A stretch of DNA of 64,000 nt, from NCBI GenBank assembly GCA_018268915.1, contig JAFDVQ010000001.1, positions 248,001 through 312,000 of the forward strand, in the 5' to 3' direction. The notes beneath the pieces were generated by a model that was not told the origin of the DNA, did no database searches, and saw only the letters and a program-made list of their open reading frames with translations. The stretch comes from Acidobacteriota bacterium (GTDB lineage Bacteria; Acidobacteriota; Terriglobia; Terriglobales; Acidobacteriaceae). This document shows positions 26,663 through 36,276 of the stretch, piece by piece (the first letter of the stretch is position 1; each line of letters starts with the position of its first letter). The translations under genes were made by a program, and so were the position numbers.

Positions 26663-27904
26663 TCAGACTTTGCGCAGTTTAGACGACCGAGAACTGTCAT
26701 TTTCAGAGACATTTGTCCGCGACGTATATTGGAAGTATGATTTGAGCGCTAGAAATCGCTTTTCGTAAAGATGGTAGCTGATCGCCGACACGGCGAGAAT
26801 TGCGATGTAATAGGCAGAGGAGTAGATGAGTCCGCCGATTGTCATCGAGTGAAAGAAACTCACACACCAGACCAGGAAGGCATTTTGCGCCTTGGAGAAA
26901 AGCACATGGTAGACATAGAACCCATAACTATATTTGCCTATCCTCCGAAGAAGGCTTGTAGAGAGCAAGCGGAAAGCGATCGTTTCTTCCTGGATGGCGA
27001 GTCCGATCAGACCGGCAGAGGCAACGCTGACGAGGCTCAAACCCACCGTCAGGTTATACGGGTCACGGAAAGAGAAGTTTCCTCGGCAGAAAGCGATTGT
27101 GAAAAACGTTACGAGCCCGAAGCTGAATAGGAAAGAGGATCTTCTTAGCCAACTGTGGCATTTTGGACCGCGTATGAGGAGCGCCAGCGCTCCTCCCATC
27201 AAGAGGTCGTCGGCGCGAGTGGGGAGCATTCGAAACGCAAACTGTTCGGCTACGTGGAAGGGCAAAAACAGGACCATTCCGATCCGGGCGAACAGCACAG
27301 CCAGAATGGTTACGAACGAAAGAACGACGAGTTTTTTTCGACTTCTGACAAGGAAAATAACAACTGGCCACAACAGGTAGAATTGCTCCTCAACGAAAAG
27401 CGACCAGAAATGCCCCAAATTGATCGAAAGCAAGGGGTGAGTTGGAGAGCTGAGCTCATAAAGGCTCCAGTTCGAGTTTGCAAAGAAGTTCCCCAAATAG
27501 AATAAGAAGGAAACGTGTCCCCACTGCAATGAGAAATGCAGAAGAGGCGTGAGAACTGCGCAGATCGTAAGTACCAAATAGAAAATAGGGAATATCCGAA
27601 GACTTCGTCGGATGTAAAAAGTTTTGAAGAAGTGTCCGTCGTTTCGAGTGTCATACAAAATTCCAGTAATCAGAAAGCCCGAAAGAACAAAGAAGAGGCT
27701 CACACCAGCGGCCCCGAACACTCGTAACCGATTGAACCAGACCAGAAGCGTTCCGCCATGAGAACCGCCGCCGAAGTGATCTATGAAGACGAGAGTAATC
27801 GCAACGGCACGCAGTCCATCAAGCGCCGGGTACGTAATCTTGGATCTTGCTCTAGATTCTGTATTGCCTGTCGGACCATCACACAATTCAGCAGTATCTG
27901 GCAA
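26663..27904 (-). CDS. Acyltransferase family 3 membrane protein (OafA/YrhL type)
   Basis: Predicted 413 aa from TTG 27904, which is preceded by AAAGGAG at five bases; a further TTG at 27958 has no ribosome site. The N-terminal signature YPALDGLRAVAITLVFIDHFGG includes the R and H (LxGLRxxA...H) needed for acyl transfer. About ten hydrophobic segments follow, with LSGFLITGILY and FWSLFVEEQFYLLWPVVIF (the conserved WSLxVEEQFY) around residues 80 and 160. These proteins O-acetylate or otherwise acylate surface sugars across the inner membrane. It follows the Wzy-like gene after 57 bases. Confidence 0.93.
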   Translation of the reverse strand: MPDTAELCDGPTGNTESRARSKITYPALDGLRAVAITLVFIDHFGGGSHGGTLLVWFNRLRVFGAAGVSLFFVLSGFLITGILYDTRNDGHFFKTFYIRRSLRIFPIFYLVLTICAVLTPLLHFSLQWGHVSFLFYLGNFFANSNWSLYELSSPTHPLLSINLGHFWSLFVEEQFYLLWPVVIFLVRSRKKLVVLSFVTILAVLFARIGMVLFLPFHVAEQFAFRMLPTRADDLLMGGALALLIRGPKCHSWLRRSSFLFSFGLVTFFTIAFCRGNFSFRDPYNLTVGLSLVSVASAGLIGLAIQEETIAFRLLSTSLLRRIGKYSYGFYVYHVLFSKAQNAFLVWCVSFFHSMTIGGLIYSSAYYIAILAVSAISYHLYEKRFLALKSYFQYTSRTNVSENDSSRSSKLRKV

Positions 27905-27961
27905 ATCTACTCCTTTAAAGGAAACCGCCTTCGACTTCCTTAATCCACCGTCGTGCAAGGG

Positions 27962-29419
27962 TTAGAACTCAGGTCTCGGAGTTGCTCTAGAAATAAGCGA
28001 CTCAAATCCCTTGCTGAAAACTTTGAGGGTCAAGATGCAGAAGAATAGCAGTCCCATAAACATAACAACTAAATTGAACATTGCGTCCGGAGCCGCGGCA
28101 CCGGCAATGAGAGCCTCAGTGCCAATTGGAACTAGACTCCAAATACCTGTCTGAGACTTACTCACGAGCCGCACACTTACAAAAAAGAAGGCGGCGAAGC
28201 AGCCCAGCGTGTACACAATTAACGCAAGCCAGCCGCCGAGATCAAAGAACAATCCTGGACTTCCGATGGCGATGCCCGTTGTGGTATCTCCAGCGCCCAT
28301 TCGAAACCCAGCCTTATGACCGAGTTCATTCGAGGTGATAGGCACTGGCCGATCTGGCCAGAGGGCGTGAGGCACCACGGAGACGAGCACCGGCAGATAA
28401 CGCTCAATGCCCGTATATCCAAGTTTTTGATCCGCATCGATCAACATGTCGATGGATGGGAGGGTTGAATATCGAGCAACAATACCAACTTTAGAGGTTT
28501 CTAGACCAAATTCGCTTGATTCTGAAATATACGTGTTGATGTCGCCATATTGCGAAGGGTTGCGGAAATAATCAACGATAAGGCTTGTCTTTTCAGAGAG
28601 CGTGTTGGCTGCACGGATTGGGAATCTGGCGTTCTGAGAAAAGGGGTAGACATAGTGCCAGACAACGAAGGACACCGCGGTCATCGTAATAATTCCTCGC
28701 CAAGAAAAACGATGCCGCGAAGATGCGACGACCACAAGCCAGCAGAGGAGCGGAGTTAGCATGCCTTCCTTGGAAGCGCTGAGCATGCCAGGCACAACAG
28801 CCAGAATCAACAGAAATGCAAGATAGGCGCTTATCACCGACCGTCCACCTGTCGTGACAATCCGAACGTAAGTAGCCATCATCACTGAAATAGCTAGCAG
28901 GAACCCATAGAAATGCTGCAGTGCTGCTAAAAGAGATCCGTCTTGGAGCGGCCCATCCAGGGTGATAATCCTGAAATTGATATACAGAGCGACAATGCAC
29001 GCAAGAACACTTATGATGCGTAATTCCACGACTGAGAATCGCAGGTGTTCAAGGAGCGATACAGGATGCCTCATTAAGGACACCATCTTGGCAGCCACCA
29101 TCATGCAGGCAAAAAACACTGCACATACTCCCGCTGTTTTAAGAGGATGTACCAGGTTGAGATCGCCTGGCTGTCCGAGCGCAAGATGAGCGACTTCAGG
29201 TATGGTGACGATCGGCAGTATAGCGAACAGACAGAATGCCCCCGTCATATGAGTCATTCCGCCCAGATTGTTGAATGCAGTGATTGCACATACTTGAGCC
29301 ATCAGCATCAATGCGGCAAAGATTGGATCAGTACCCTGCACGAGCTGGATGCAAAGTTCCAGTAATAATCCCAACATGAGGGGTCTAAGCGGTATGTGAC
29401 TTGGAAATGGTAGACGCAT
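27962..29419 (-). CDS. Wzy-like polysaccharide polymerase / O-antigen ligase-type membrane protein
   Basis: Predicted 485 aa with about 11-12 hydrophobic segments and a large extracytoplasmic region near residues 270-390 that includes MLIDADQKLGYTGIERYLPVLVSVVPHALWPDRPVP. Topology and position between the exporter genes and an acyltransferase fit a Wzy polymerase, which joins repeat units on the periplasmic face. These proteins have little conserved sequence, so the call rests on topology and context. The DNA looks more A/T-rich here than in the housekeeping flanks. Confidence 0.7.
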   Translation of the reverse strand: MRLPFPSHIPLRPLMLGLLLELCIQLVQGTDPIFAALMLMAQVCAITAFNNLGGMTHMTGAFCLFAILPIVTIPEVAHLALGQPGDLNLVHPLKTAGVCAVFFACMMVAAKMVSLMRHPVSLLEHLRFSVVELRIISVLACIVALYINFRIITLDGPLQDGSLLAALQHFYGFLLAISVMMATYVRIVTTGGRSVISAYLAFLLILAVVPGMLSASKEGMLTPLLCWLVVVASSRHRFSWRGIITMTAVSFVVWHYVYPFSQNARFPIRAANTLSEKTSLIVDYFRNPSQYGDINTYISESSEFGLETSKVGIVARYSTLPSIDMLIDADQKLGYTGIERYLPVLVSVVPHALWPDRPVPITSNELGHKAGFRMGAGDTTTGIAIGSPGLFFDLGGWLALIVYTLGCFAAFFFVSVRLVSKSQTGIWSLVPIGTEALIAGAAAPDAMFNLVVMFMGLLFFCILTLKVFSKGFESLISRATPRPEF

Positions 29420-29511
29420 GACCTAATTTCCCCGCTTAGCGCGCACAGCAACGAGATTGAGAAGAAGTCTCGCTTTGCGATAGCCAACTGCGTTTCGTAG
29501 GTGGGTTCGAT

Positions 29512-30498
29512 CTACTGCTGGCCGACGCGATAAATCGCAATCCCCGAAGCCGCTCCTATCGCCGCTTCCAGCGTTTTCAGGCTGTACAGTTTCTTGTTGC
29601 TAAGTGGAACGTAGAGCACATCGCCGTCCGAAAGGAGGGGATCCGATGCCTTGCCATTCAGCACCTTCTTGAGGCTAAACTCAATCAAGATATGTTGACC
29701 GCCCGAGTCCTTGCGCATCAGCCGAGCATCATTCAACGCAGCCGTTTGATTAGCCCCACCTGCCAGGGCCAGAGCCTGAAGCACGCTTAGCCGATCATTG
29801 TGTTCAACGAGAAATCCCCCAGACCTTCCGACGTCGCCGATCACATACACCACTCCTGAGCGAGAAATCGAAATCGTGTCGCCAGGAAGCAACTTGAAAT
29901 TGCCAGCTTCAATCGATTCTGGAGTCTGCACGGAGACATTCAGGGGCACCTGGCGAATATCCGCGGGATTTCCTCGGTGGAAAACGGAAGCCACTTTCCC
30001 TGCGTTTTCGTTTAATCCCCCAGCCATTGCAATTATGTCCAGGACAGTCCGATTGCCCAGCAAGGGATATACCCCAGGACTGCGTACCTCTCCCGTTATG
30101 GTCACTCCTTGCGACTGGTACTCGAGAATAGAAACCGTAACGTGCGGTTCGAGAAGGATTCCGGAATTCTTCAGCTGCGCTGCGATTGCGTTCCCCGCCT
30201 CCGCCGCCGTTAGGCCAATCACCTTGATGCTGCCGCCAAGCGGCAGTTCTACGCTGCCCTTGGAGTCAACTCGCAGGGGACCTGAAAGATCAGGGCTGTC
30301 AAACACACTCACCTGAATCAGATCGCCAAAGGAAATTGGAAGAGAAGGCGACGCCGGTAGCGGAGTCTGATTGCGGCTCTCTTGAGTTGGAGCAGCAGGA
30401 GATTGAGCCCTCATCTGTGCCGACGCGATAAGCAGGCCGCCTAGGAAATAAGCTGCCACAACGGTCAACTTATTCTTGGTCTTCGTCACGGTGTCCAT
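29512..30498 (-). CDS. Polysaccharide export protein (Wza-like, SLBB domains)
   Basis: About 328 aa from ATG 30498; its start lies inside the 3' end of the upstream Wzc-like gene (29-base overlap). A signal peptide (LTVVAAYFLGGLLIASAQM) precedes the Poly_export domain: ISFGDLIQVSVFDSPDLSGPLRVDSKGSVELPLGGSIKVIGLTAAEA. Two SLBB-like beta-grasp repeats follow (VTITGEVRSPGVYPLLGNRTVLDII and VYVIGDVGRSGGFLVEHNDRLSVLQALALAGG). Wza forms the outer-membrane pore for the polymer. No lipobox Cys is evident, unlike E. coli Wza. Confidence 0.93.
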   Translation of the reverse strand: MDTVTKTKNKLTVVAAYFLGGLLIASAQMRAQSPAAPTQESRNQTPLPASPSLPISFGDLIQVSVFDSPDLSGPLRVDSKGSVELPLGGSIKVIGLTAAEAGNAIAAQLKNSGILLEPHVTVSILEYQSQGVTITGEVRSPGVYPLLGNRTVLDIIAMAGGLNENAGKVASVFHRGNPADIRQVPLNVSVQTPESIEAGNFKLLPGDTISISRSGVVYVIGDVGRSGGFLVEHNDRLSVLQALALAGGANQTAALNDARLMRKDSGGQHILIEFSLKKVLNGKASDPLLSDGDVLYVPLSNKKLYSLKTLEAAIGAASGIAIYRVGQQ

Positions 30499-32719
30499 AA
30501 GCTGGCTCTTGTCCTTTGCCTGAGTAATACATGTAGCCATAGCCTTTTCGGGCATAGGTGTAGAAGTTTTCCAAATTCAGGTCGACATCGTTAATTACCG
30601 CACCGATAATGCGGACTCTTGAACGTGACAGCAGTTCAAAAGCTCGCGTGATCGCCTTCTTGCGCGTCAGTCTGGCGCGCACGATCATGACGGTACCATC
30701 TGCGCGAGACGCGACGCCCAGCGCGTCGGACACCATCAAAATCGGAGCTGTATCAATGATTATGTAGTCATATTCTTTGCGCCATTGATCAATCAGGTCG
30801 CCCATTCTGCCCGATCCCAGCACTTCAGCAGGATTGGGCGGTTTGCGGCCTGCAGGCAACATGACTAGGTTTGGCAACTCTGGTATGGGCGTCAGGAAGA
30901 CATCCTCGGATCCACTAAAACTTAGAAGACTCGTGAGGCCAGGTAGGCGACCCGGGATTCGAAACGCGAAATGAAGGTGACTGCGCCGAAGATCCGTGTC
31001 GACTAAAAGCACTCTGGCTCCGTGCTGGGCGAAACTGATCGCCAGGTTCGCCGATACTGTAGACTTCCCCTCGTTCATATAACTGCTCGTCACCGTGATG
31101 ACTTTGCTTCTCTTATCGAGAGAACTCAGCATGATCGCGCTGCGAATTGAGCGAAATGCTTCGGCGCTTAGAGAATCAGGCGCAGCAAATGCTACGAGGC
31201 GTGTTGGAACCTCTCGCGTCCCCGACGAACTACTTATTGTCGTCATTGCGTTTGCATCAAAGTGCGGAACCGCCCCGAGTGACTCGAACTGACTTGAGGT
31301 TTCAACATCTTCAGATGTCCGCACACTGTCGTTTAGCGTCTCGAGCCCAAGTGCAAGGAAGATCGCTAGTATCACCCCGGCGAGAGTGCCTGTTTCAACG
31401 ATTCGCCGCTTGTTCGGCTCTATCGGACGATCTGGCGTGACTGCGTGATCGATGATACTGATCGACTCAGCTCCGAGGGCAGCAGAAACGCTCGATTCTT
31501 TCAACTTCAGCTGTAGAGCATTAAAAAGGTCACGTGACGATTCAGCGTCCTGACGCAGGATTGCGTACTGCGCGGCGCTCTCATTCAATTTGAATGCTTG
31601 CTGTGTCTGATCTTTCAGGCGATGCTGGAGCGACTCAACCGTGCTGCTCGAAGCGGCATATTCCTCTCGAGCCCGCCTTGTGATGTTGGAGCTCTCTGTC
31701 GCGATCGCTTTATCCAGAGTCGCCAATTGCGACTGGAGTTCATGGACCTTGGGGTATCCAGGACCATATTTCGAAGTGAGCTCGCCCAACTCAACCTTGA
31801 CCTGAGTCTCCTGAGAACGCAGCGATTGCAGCGTGGGTGTTGGCGCTACCGAGGTGAGTAGTTCCGGATTGCTGGACTGCACTAGACGCAGTCGGGCCTG
31901 CTTGATGATCTGATCTGCCTGTGCCTCAGCCAGCTGCTCATTGATAATCCTCAGGCCAGCTGTGGTCAGGTTATCTTTTTCGTCAGTCCCAATCAGATTA
32001 TGTTGCTTCTGGAAATCAGCAAGCCTCTGTTGAGCATCAGCAGCATGCTTCTTCAGATCGTTCATTTGATTTGAGAGCATGTTGGAAGCCTGTGTCGTTC
32101 CTAGAAGCCGGTCCTCCACACTGCGTTCCATGAAAACGCTTAATAACCTGTTTACGAGATCCCGCGCGACCTTCGGATCGGGGTGTCGATAGGTCACTCG
32201 CAGAGCATTCGTTTTTGGGACGAGCGAAACGGAGAGAGATTCCAGCACTGAGCTGATCATCTCTTCTCGCTGGACTGGCGGCAGGGAGTCCTCATCGCCC
32301 GGCGAAACCAGATTCTTCAGGGCATCTGGATATGGCCCACGGTGCTCCATGGATAGTTCTGTGATTGCTCGGTAGATCAGGGAGTGCCCGGTTAGCCGGA
32401 ACGCTTGGGTTTGCACCGTAGTTGTTGCGTCATCGCTATACAGAGACGCTACCGCAGAGGATAATCCCATGCTCTCAGAACGAGGGAGGTCGACCTCGGC
32501 AGTCGCCGTCGCTTCGTACAGCGGCGTGCGAGTCTGCGCATAAATGATCGAAAGGATAACTGCGCAAACCACGACGATCAAGATCAGGTATTTTCGAGCG
32601 AAAAGTACCCGCCGAAAGTCTACCAGTGATCGACTCGCCATTGTTGATGAGGGAAGCTCGAACGATGTAGCCGGAGAACCGGTCGCCGGGCTCGGGGCGG
32701 GATCACTGATCTTTGGCAT
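30470..32719 (-). CDS. Wzc-like chain-length determinant with BY-kinase domain
   Basis: Predicted 749 aa from ATG 32719; ATG 32776 is possible but less plausible. Residues near 50-75 and ~460 are the two membrane anchors (KYLILIVVVCAVILSIIYA; GTLAGVILAIFLALGLE) flanking a coiled-coil Wzz domain. The cytoplasmic BY-kinase has Walker A SSYMNEGKSTVSANLA, Walker A' LLVDTDLRR and Walker B YIIIDTAP. The C-terminus holds eight Tyr in its last ~35 residues (FYTYARKGYGYMYYSGKG), the autophosphorylation cluster. It sets polymer length with the Wza-like partner encoded immediately downstream. Confidence 0.95.
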   Translation of the reverse strand: MPKISDPAPSPATGSPATSFELPSSTMASRSLVDFRRVLFARKYLILIVVVCAVILSIIYAQTRTPLYEATATAEVDLPRSESMGLSSAVASLYSDDATTTVQTQAFRLTGHSLIYRAITELSMEHRGPYPDALKNLVSPGDEDSLPPVQREEMISSVLESLSVSLVPKTNALRVTYRHPDPKVARDLVNRLLSVFMERSVEDRLLGTTQASNMLSNQMNDLKKHAADAQQRLADFQKQHNLIGTDEKDNLTTAGLRIINEQLAEAQADQIIKQARLRLVQSSNPELLTSVAPTPTLQSLRSQETQVKVELGELTSKYGPGYPKVHELQSQLATLDKAIATESSNITRRAREEYAASSSTVESLQHRLKDQTQQAFKLNESAAQYAILRQDAESSRDLFNALQLKLKESSVSAALGAESISIIDHAVTPDRPIEPNKRRIVETGTLAGVILAIFLALGLETLNDSVRTSEDVETSSQFESLGAVPHFDANAMTTISSSSGTREVPTRLVAFAAPDSLSAEAFRSIRSAIMLSSLDKRSKVITVTSSYMNEGKSTVSANLAISFAQHGARVLLVDTDLRRSHLHFAFRIPGRLPGLTSLLSFSGSEDVFLTPIPELPNLVMLPAGRKPPNPAEVLGSGRMGDLIDQWRKEYDYIIIDTAPILMVSDALGVASRADGTVMIVRARLTRKKAITRAFELLSRSRVRIIGAVINDVDLNLENFYTYARKGYGYMYYSGKGQEPAYGHRDEDQE

Positions 32720-32925
32720 AAACTGATTGACAACCTTCGACTCTGGACAGTGTAAAGACCTGGTTCTCGAGCGCAAAGCGGGAACGGTGCAAGAGATATT
32801 GACTTAGCAAATTGCCAAAGGGGTCTTCCGGATAGCCGCTCCGGAATTGCTAGTGCGGGATCTCTAATTACAGTTTAAACATAAACTTCGACATCGGCCA
32901 TACACGCGATCATTTACGATTGCGG

Positions 32926-33795
32926 TCAATAGTACGGCCTGTAGTTCGGAATGTCGGGTAGGCTTGAACTGGGTTCCTCAGAATGAAGTGGATCTTCTTC
33001 AAATATGGTTGTCGGTGTCTGGAAGTCGAGCAAGTCAGAGACGCGCCCCCGTCCCTTCGAAGGGCGAGTATTGGGACTGTTCGGCTCTTTTGCCTGCAGA
33101 TTGCACGCATACCCACATGGTTTTTCAAGACCTGATCTCTTGGTAAAACCTTCTAAGTCGGCCATCGACTGTTCTTGAAATGGGTCCTTGAGTTTTTCCA
33201 TCGTGTTCTGTCCGAAATCCTGGATGCCATAGTCTAGATATCCCGTGCCCAATCTGCGCCCCGTTGTATCGGTGTATGCCGGCTCCCAATTCCTGACTCT
33301 TCCCGTCGATCGCCGAAGAGGTAGAGTCCCGACGCGGCTTCTTCGGCGCGACCTTCCCGCACCCAAGCCAGTCGAATTGTCTTGCTGGCTCAGCAACGAA
33401 CCGCTCGATGGCATTTGCCTTAGAGACCGTGCGATTGAAACGTGGCTTGCACTCGCATTTGCCTGGAAGGCAGCAAACCTCTGGGGTCTGTTCACTGCCA
33501 TTGAGCTGTGACCAGAAAGAAAACCGCCTTCTGCCGCGCCCAGAGGCGACTGAGTCTGATCAATATCCGATTGCCCAGCCCCAATTTGACTGGGAATCCC
33601 CAACTCGACTCTCTGGTTTACGCCACCGTCAACGCTCCCGAGAGGAGTCTCTTCACTTGACCGATGGGTCAGATTGGCAAATGGCACAGTAACCTTGTAG
33701 GGCTGTTGTCGGGACCCCTGAGCGTGGGCAAACAATCCCTTCGACAACGTAAGTACAATCAGAGCAGCAAACAGGTTTCGAGACCGCAGGTTCAT
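32926..33795 (-). CDS. Secreted, mostly disordered protein upstream of wzc
   Basis: About 289 aa from ATG 33795 (MNLRSRNLFAALIVLTLSKGLFAHAQG), a Sec signal; longer starts to 33882 would add non-signal residues. The mature protein is Ser/Gln/Gly/Arg-rich with no recognised domain, includes GAGRSRRRSRVGTLPLRRSTGR, and ends DIPNYRPYY with Tyr at the very end. It is the first gene of the minus-strand wzc-wza-wzy-acyltransferase block and faces the plus-strand glycosyltransferase, so it may belong to export or anchoring of the polymer. This is positional inference. Confidence 0.55.
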   Translation of the reverse strand: MNLRSRNLFAALIVLTLSKGLFAHAQGSRQQPYKVTVPFANLTHRSSEETPLGSVDGGVNQRVELGIPSQIGAGQSDIDQTQSPLGAAEGGFLSGHSSMAVNRPQRFAAFQANASASHVSIARSLRQMPSSGSLLSQQDNSTGLGAGRSRRRSRVGTLPLRRSTGRVRNWEPAYTDTTGRRLGTGYLDYGIQDFGQNTMEKLKDPFQEQSMADLEGFTKRSGLEKPCGYACNLQAKEPNSPNTRPSKGRGRVSDLLDFQTPTTIFEEDPLHSEEPSSSLPDIPNYRPYY

Positions 33796-33952
33796 ACAGT
33801 TGACACACATGATTATAGCGAATCGCTGATTCGTAAGAGGAGTGGGGCCGACAAGACGGAGCGGGACTGATTTGATTCTCAAAATGTATAGAATCGAGGG
33901 GTAGCTTTCTAGGCGCCCTTCGCCGACGAAGCTGTTGGTCGTTCAATACCTC

Positions 33953-35257
33953 ATGAAAAACAAACAAGACAATAGCGAATTTTCGCCCGAGCCGGGTTTT
34001 CATACGTTGCGACTGGCCTACCTGGTTAGTCATCCCATCCAATATCAAGCACCCATGCTCAAGAGGATTGCGCAAGAGCCAGACATTCATCTCACGGTAC
34101 TGTTCTGCTCAGACATCTCTCTGCGTGAACACCTGGAAACAGGCTTTGGTGTGAACGTGAAATGGGATGTGCCGCTGCTTGAGGGATACCAATACGAATT
34201 TCTTCCCCACTTTCGGGACAACGGTCGATTTCAATTTTTCAGCACGCTAAATCACGGTATCTACAAACGGTTACGCCGTGGGCGTTTCGATGCAGTCTGG
34301 GTGCACGGCTACGCAACGTTCAGCGCGCTTCACGGAATACTTGCCGCGCGATTGCTCGGAATTCCCGTCCTCGTTCGCAACGAGTCCAACCTCTTCGATC
34401 GTCAACGGTCTCCGGTAAAAAGAGTGAGCAAACGGATATTTTTTCGGATTCTGGAATCTTCAATTAATGCCGTGTTGAGCATCGGAGCCGCCAATACAGC
34501 ATACTGGCAGCGGTATTTCGGCAAACGCATTCCCATCTGTCCGTTCTATTACTCGGTAGACAATCAATTCTTCAGAACTCGATGCCGCGAAGCGCACCAG
34601 AACCGCGAACAATTCCGAAACAACTTAGGTCTTCAACCGGATCGTCCCATAATCCTGTTCGCCTCCAAATTGCAGGCGCGGAAGCGATGCGGAGATCTTC
34701 TGGAGGCGTTCCTCAAATTTTACGCAACTCAAACGGACGGCCGTCGGCCTTATCTTCTGATCGTCGGGGATGGAGAGAAGCGGGCTGAACTGGAACAACG
34801 TGCCAAAGCGGCAAATCTTGATGACGTGCGCTTCCTCGGATTCCAGAACCAGACCGTGCTCCCGGCCTTCTATGATCTGTGTGACGTTTTCGTTCTGCCA
34901 TCGGTCGACGAGCCCTGGGGACTGGTGATCAACGAAGTCATGAATGCTGGGAAGCCCGTGATTGTAAGCACCGAAGTTGGATGTCAGAGAGATCTCGTCG
35001 AAGACGGGGTCAATGGATTTGTCGTGGAGCCCGGAGACATCGACTCACTTGCAACTGCACTGCGGCGTTCAATTGCCGATCCTTCAGCCTCGCACCAGAT
35101 GGGCCTCAAGAGCCTCGAAAAGATTGAAGCTTACAGTTTCGAACAAAACGTCGCTGGACTGAGAAAAGCCCTGCAGGCTGTTGTACCGGGCTTTGAGAGC
35201 TGTCAATCAGTAGACATCGCGATCGACTGCGAATCCGATTGGACTGAACAAACATGA
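33953..35257 (+). CDS. Glycosyltransferase family 4-type (GT-B fold)
   Basis: About 434 aa from ATG 33953; TTG 33935 would add six residues, and neither start has a strong ribosome site. RLAYLVSHPIQYQAPMLKRIAQ is a typical N-terminus of this GT4 subgroup; LFASKLQARKRCGDLLEAFLKF opens the donor domain and VFVLPSVDEPWGLVINEVMNAGKPVIVS is its nucleotide-sugar signature. Its stop overlaps the ATG of the next gene by four bases (ATGA), so both are coupled. Confidence 0.9.
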   Translation: MKNKQDNSEFSPEPGFHTLRLAYLVSHPIQYQAPMLKRIAQEPDIHLTVLFCSDISLREHLETGFGVNVKWDVPLLEGYQYEFLPHFRDNGRFQFFSTLNHGIYKRLRRGRFDAVWVHGYATFSALHGILAARLLGIPVLVRNESNLFDRQRSPVKRVSKRIFFRILESSINAVLSIGAANTAYWQRYFGKRIPICPFYYSVDNQFFRTRCREAHQNREQFRNNLGLQPDRPIILFASKLQARKRCGDLLEAFLKFYATQTDGRRPYLLIVGDGEKRAELEQRAKAANLDDVRFLGFQNQTVLPAFYDLCDVFVLPSVDEPWGLVINEVMNAGKPVIVSTEVGCQRDLVEDGVNGFVVEPGDIDSLATALRRSIADPSASHQMGLKSLEKIEAYSFEQNVAGLRKALQAVVPGFESCQSVDIAIDCESDWTEQT

Positions 35258-36270
35258 AGATCCTCTACCTCGGAAGTGATCAAGGCACCTCGAAGCACCG
35301 CGCGGACGCTTTGCTGCGTCTTGGGCATGAGGTCGAGATTCTCAACCCCGTGAAGTTTGTTTCGGGCGTTCCGCTGGCTGGAGCGATTCATCGGTACCTG
35401 GGCGGCATTGGGCTAGTGAGCAAGGTGCAGACGCAGGTCCTCCAAAGTGTCCGAGGTTCAGCGTTTGATCTTGTCTGGGTTGATAACGGCGCGCTGGTAT
35501 CGCGCCCGCTTGTCGACAAGTTAAGGCGTGTCGCTCCGAGGATAATCAACTACAACCTCGACGATCCCTTCGGAACCCGTGATGTGAACGCATGGGCTCA
35601 ATACCGGTCCGCTGTCAGTGCTTACGATTTGGTTGTGGTGGTAAGGGAAGAGAATATCGCTGAAGCCCAGGCTCTCAATGCAAAACAGGTTCTGCATGTA
35701 TATCGGGCCGCCGACGAGGTCGCGCACGCTCCACGGGAATTGACCACCGAAGAGAAGTCAAAATGGCAGTCGGACGTCCTGTTCATCGGTACGGCCTTCC
35801 CGGAACGCGGAGCCTTCTTCCGTGATCTGATCCGGCTGGGTGTGCCACTCTCTATTTTCGGTGGAAAGTGGTCAGAATTGAAAGAGTGGCCGGTGCTGAA
35901 GCATTGCTGGAAGGGGGCAGGTCTTGAAGATGCTTATAGCTATTCGACAGCGATCCTCGCGGCCAAAGTGTCACTCGGCTTGCTGTCAAAGGGCAACCGT
36001 GACCTGCACACCCAGAGATCCCTGGAAATTCCTTCACTGGGTGGAGTCTTTTGTGCGGAACGCACCTCCGAACACCTGAATCTCTATCGAGAAGATGAGG
36101 AAGCGGTGTTCTGGAGTAGTCCCGCAGAGTGCGCGGAAAAGTGTGCTGCGCTCCTAAAGAATGACACATGGCGCCGGAGCGTCTCCGTTCGCGGACACGA
36201 ACGTTTTGTGAAGAATGGCTGGACCAATATGAATGTCGCGGAGATGATCTTGAGAGCGGCTTTCGAGTAG
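35254..36270 (+). CDS. CgeB-like glycosyltransferase
   Basis: Predicted 338 aa. MKILYLGSDQGTSKHRADALLRLGHEVEILNP opens a GT-B N-domain; INYNLDDPFGTRDVNAWAQYRSAVSAYDLVVVVREENIAEA and the C-terminal TQRSLEIPSLGGVFCAERTSEHLNLYREDEEAVFW-type segment match the CgeB / Glyco_trans_1_2 pattern, where the last part binds the sugar nucleotide. CgeB itself decorates Bacillus spores; relatives in EPS loci add sugars. ATGA coupling with the upstream GT suggests they act in sequence. It converges with the flippase gene, six bases apart. Confidence 0.85.
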   Translation: MKILYLGSDQGTSKHRADALLRLGHEVEILNPVKFVSGVPLAGAIHRYLGGIGLVSKVQTQVLQSVRGSAFDLVWVDNGALVSRPLVDKLRRVAPRIINYNLDDPFGTRDVNAWAQYRSAVSAYDLVVVVREENIAEAQALNAKQVLHVYRAADEVAHAPRELTTEEKSKWQSDVLFIGTAFPERGAFFRDLIRLGVPLSIFGGKWSELKEWPVLKHCWKGAGLEDAYSYSTAILAAKVSLGLLSKGNRDLHTQRSLEIPSLGGVFCAERTSEHLNLYREDEEAVFWSSPAECAEKCAALLKNDTWRRSVSVRGHERFVKNGWTNMNVAEMILRAAFE

Positions 36271-36276
36271 GGACCA

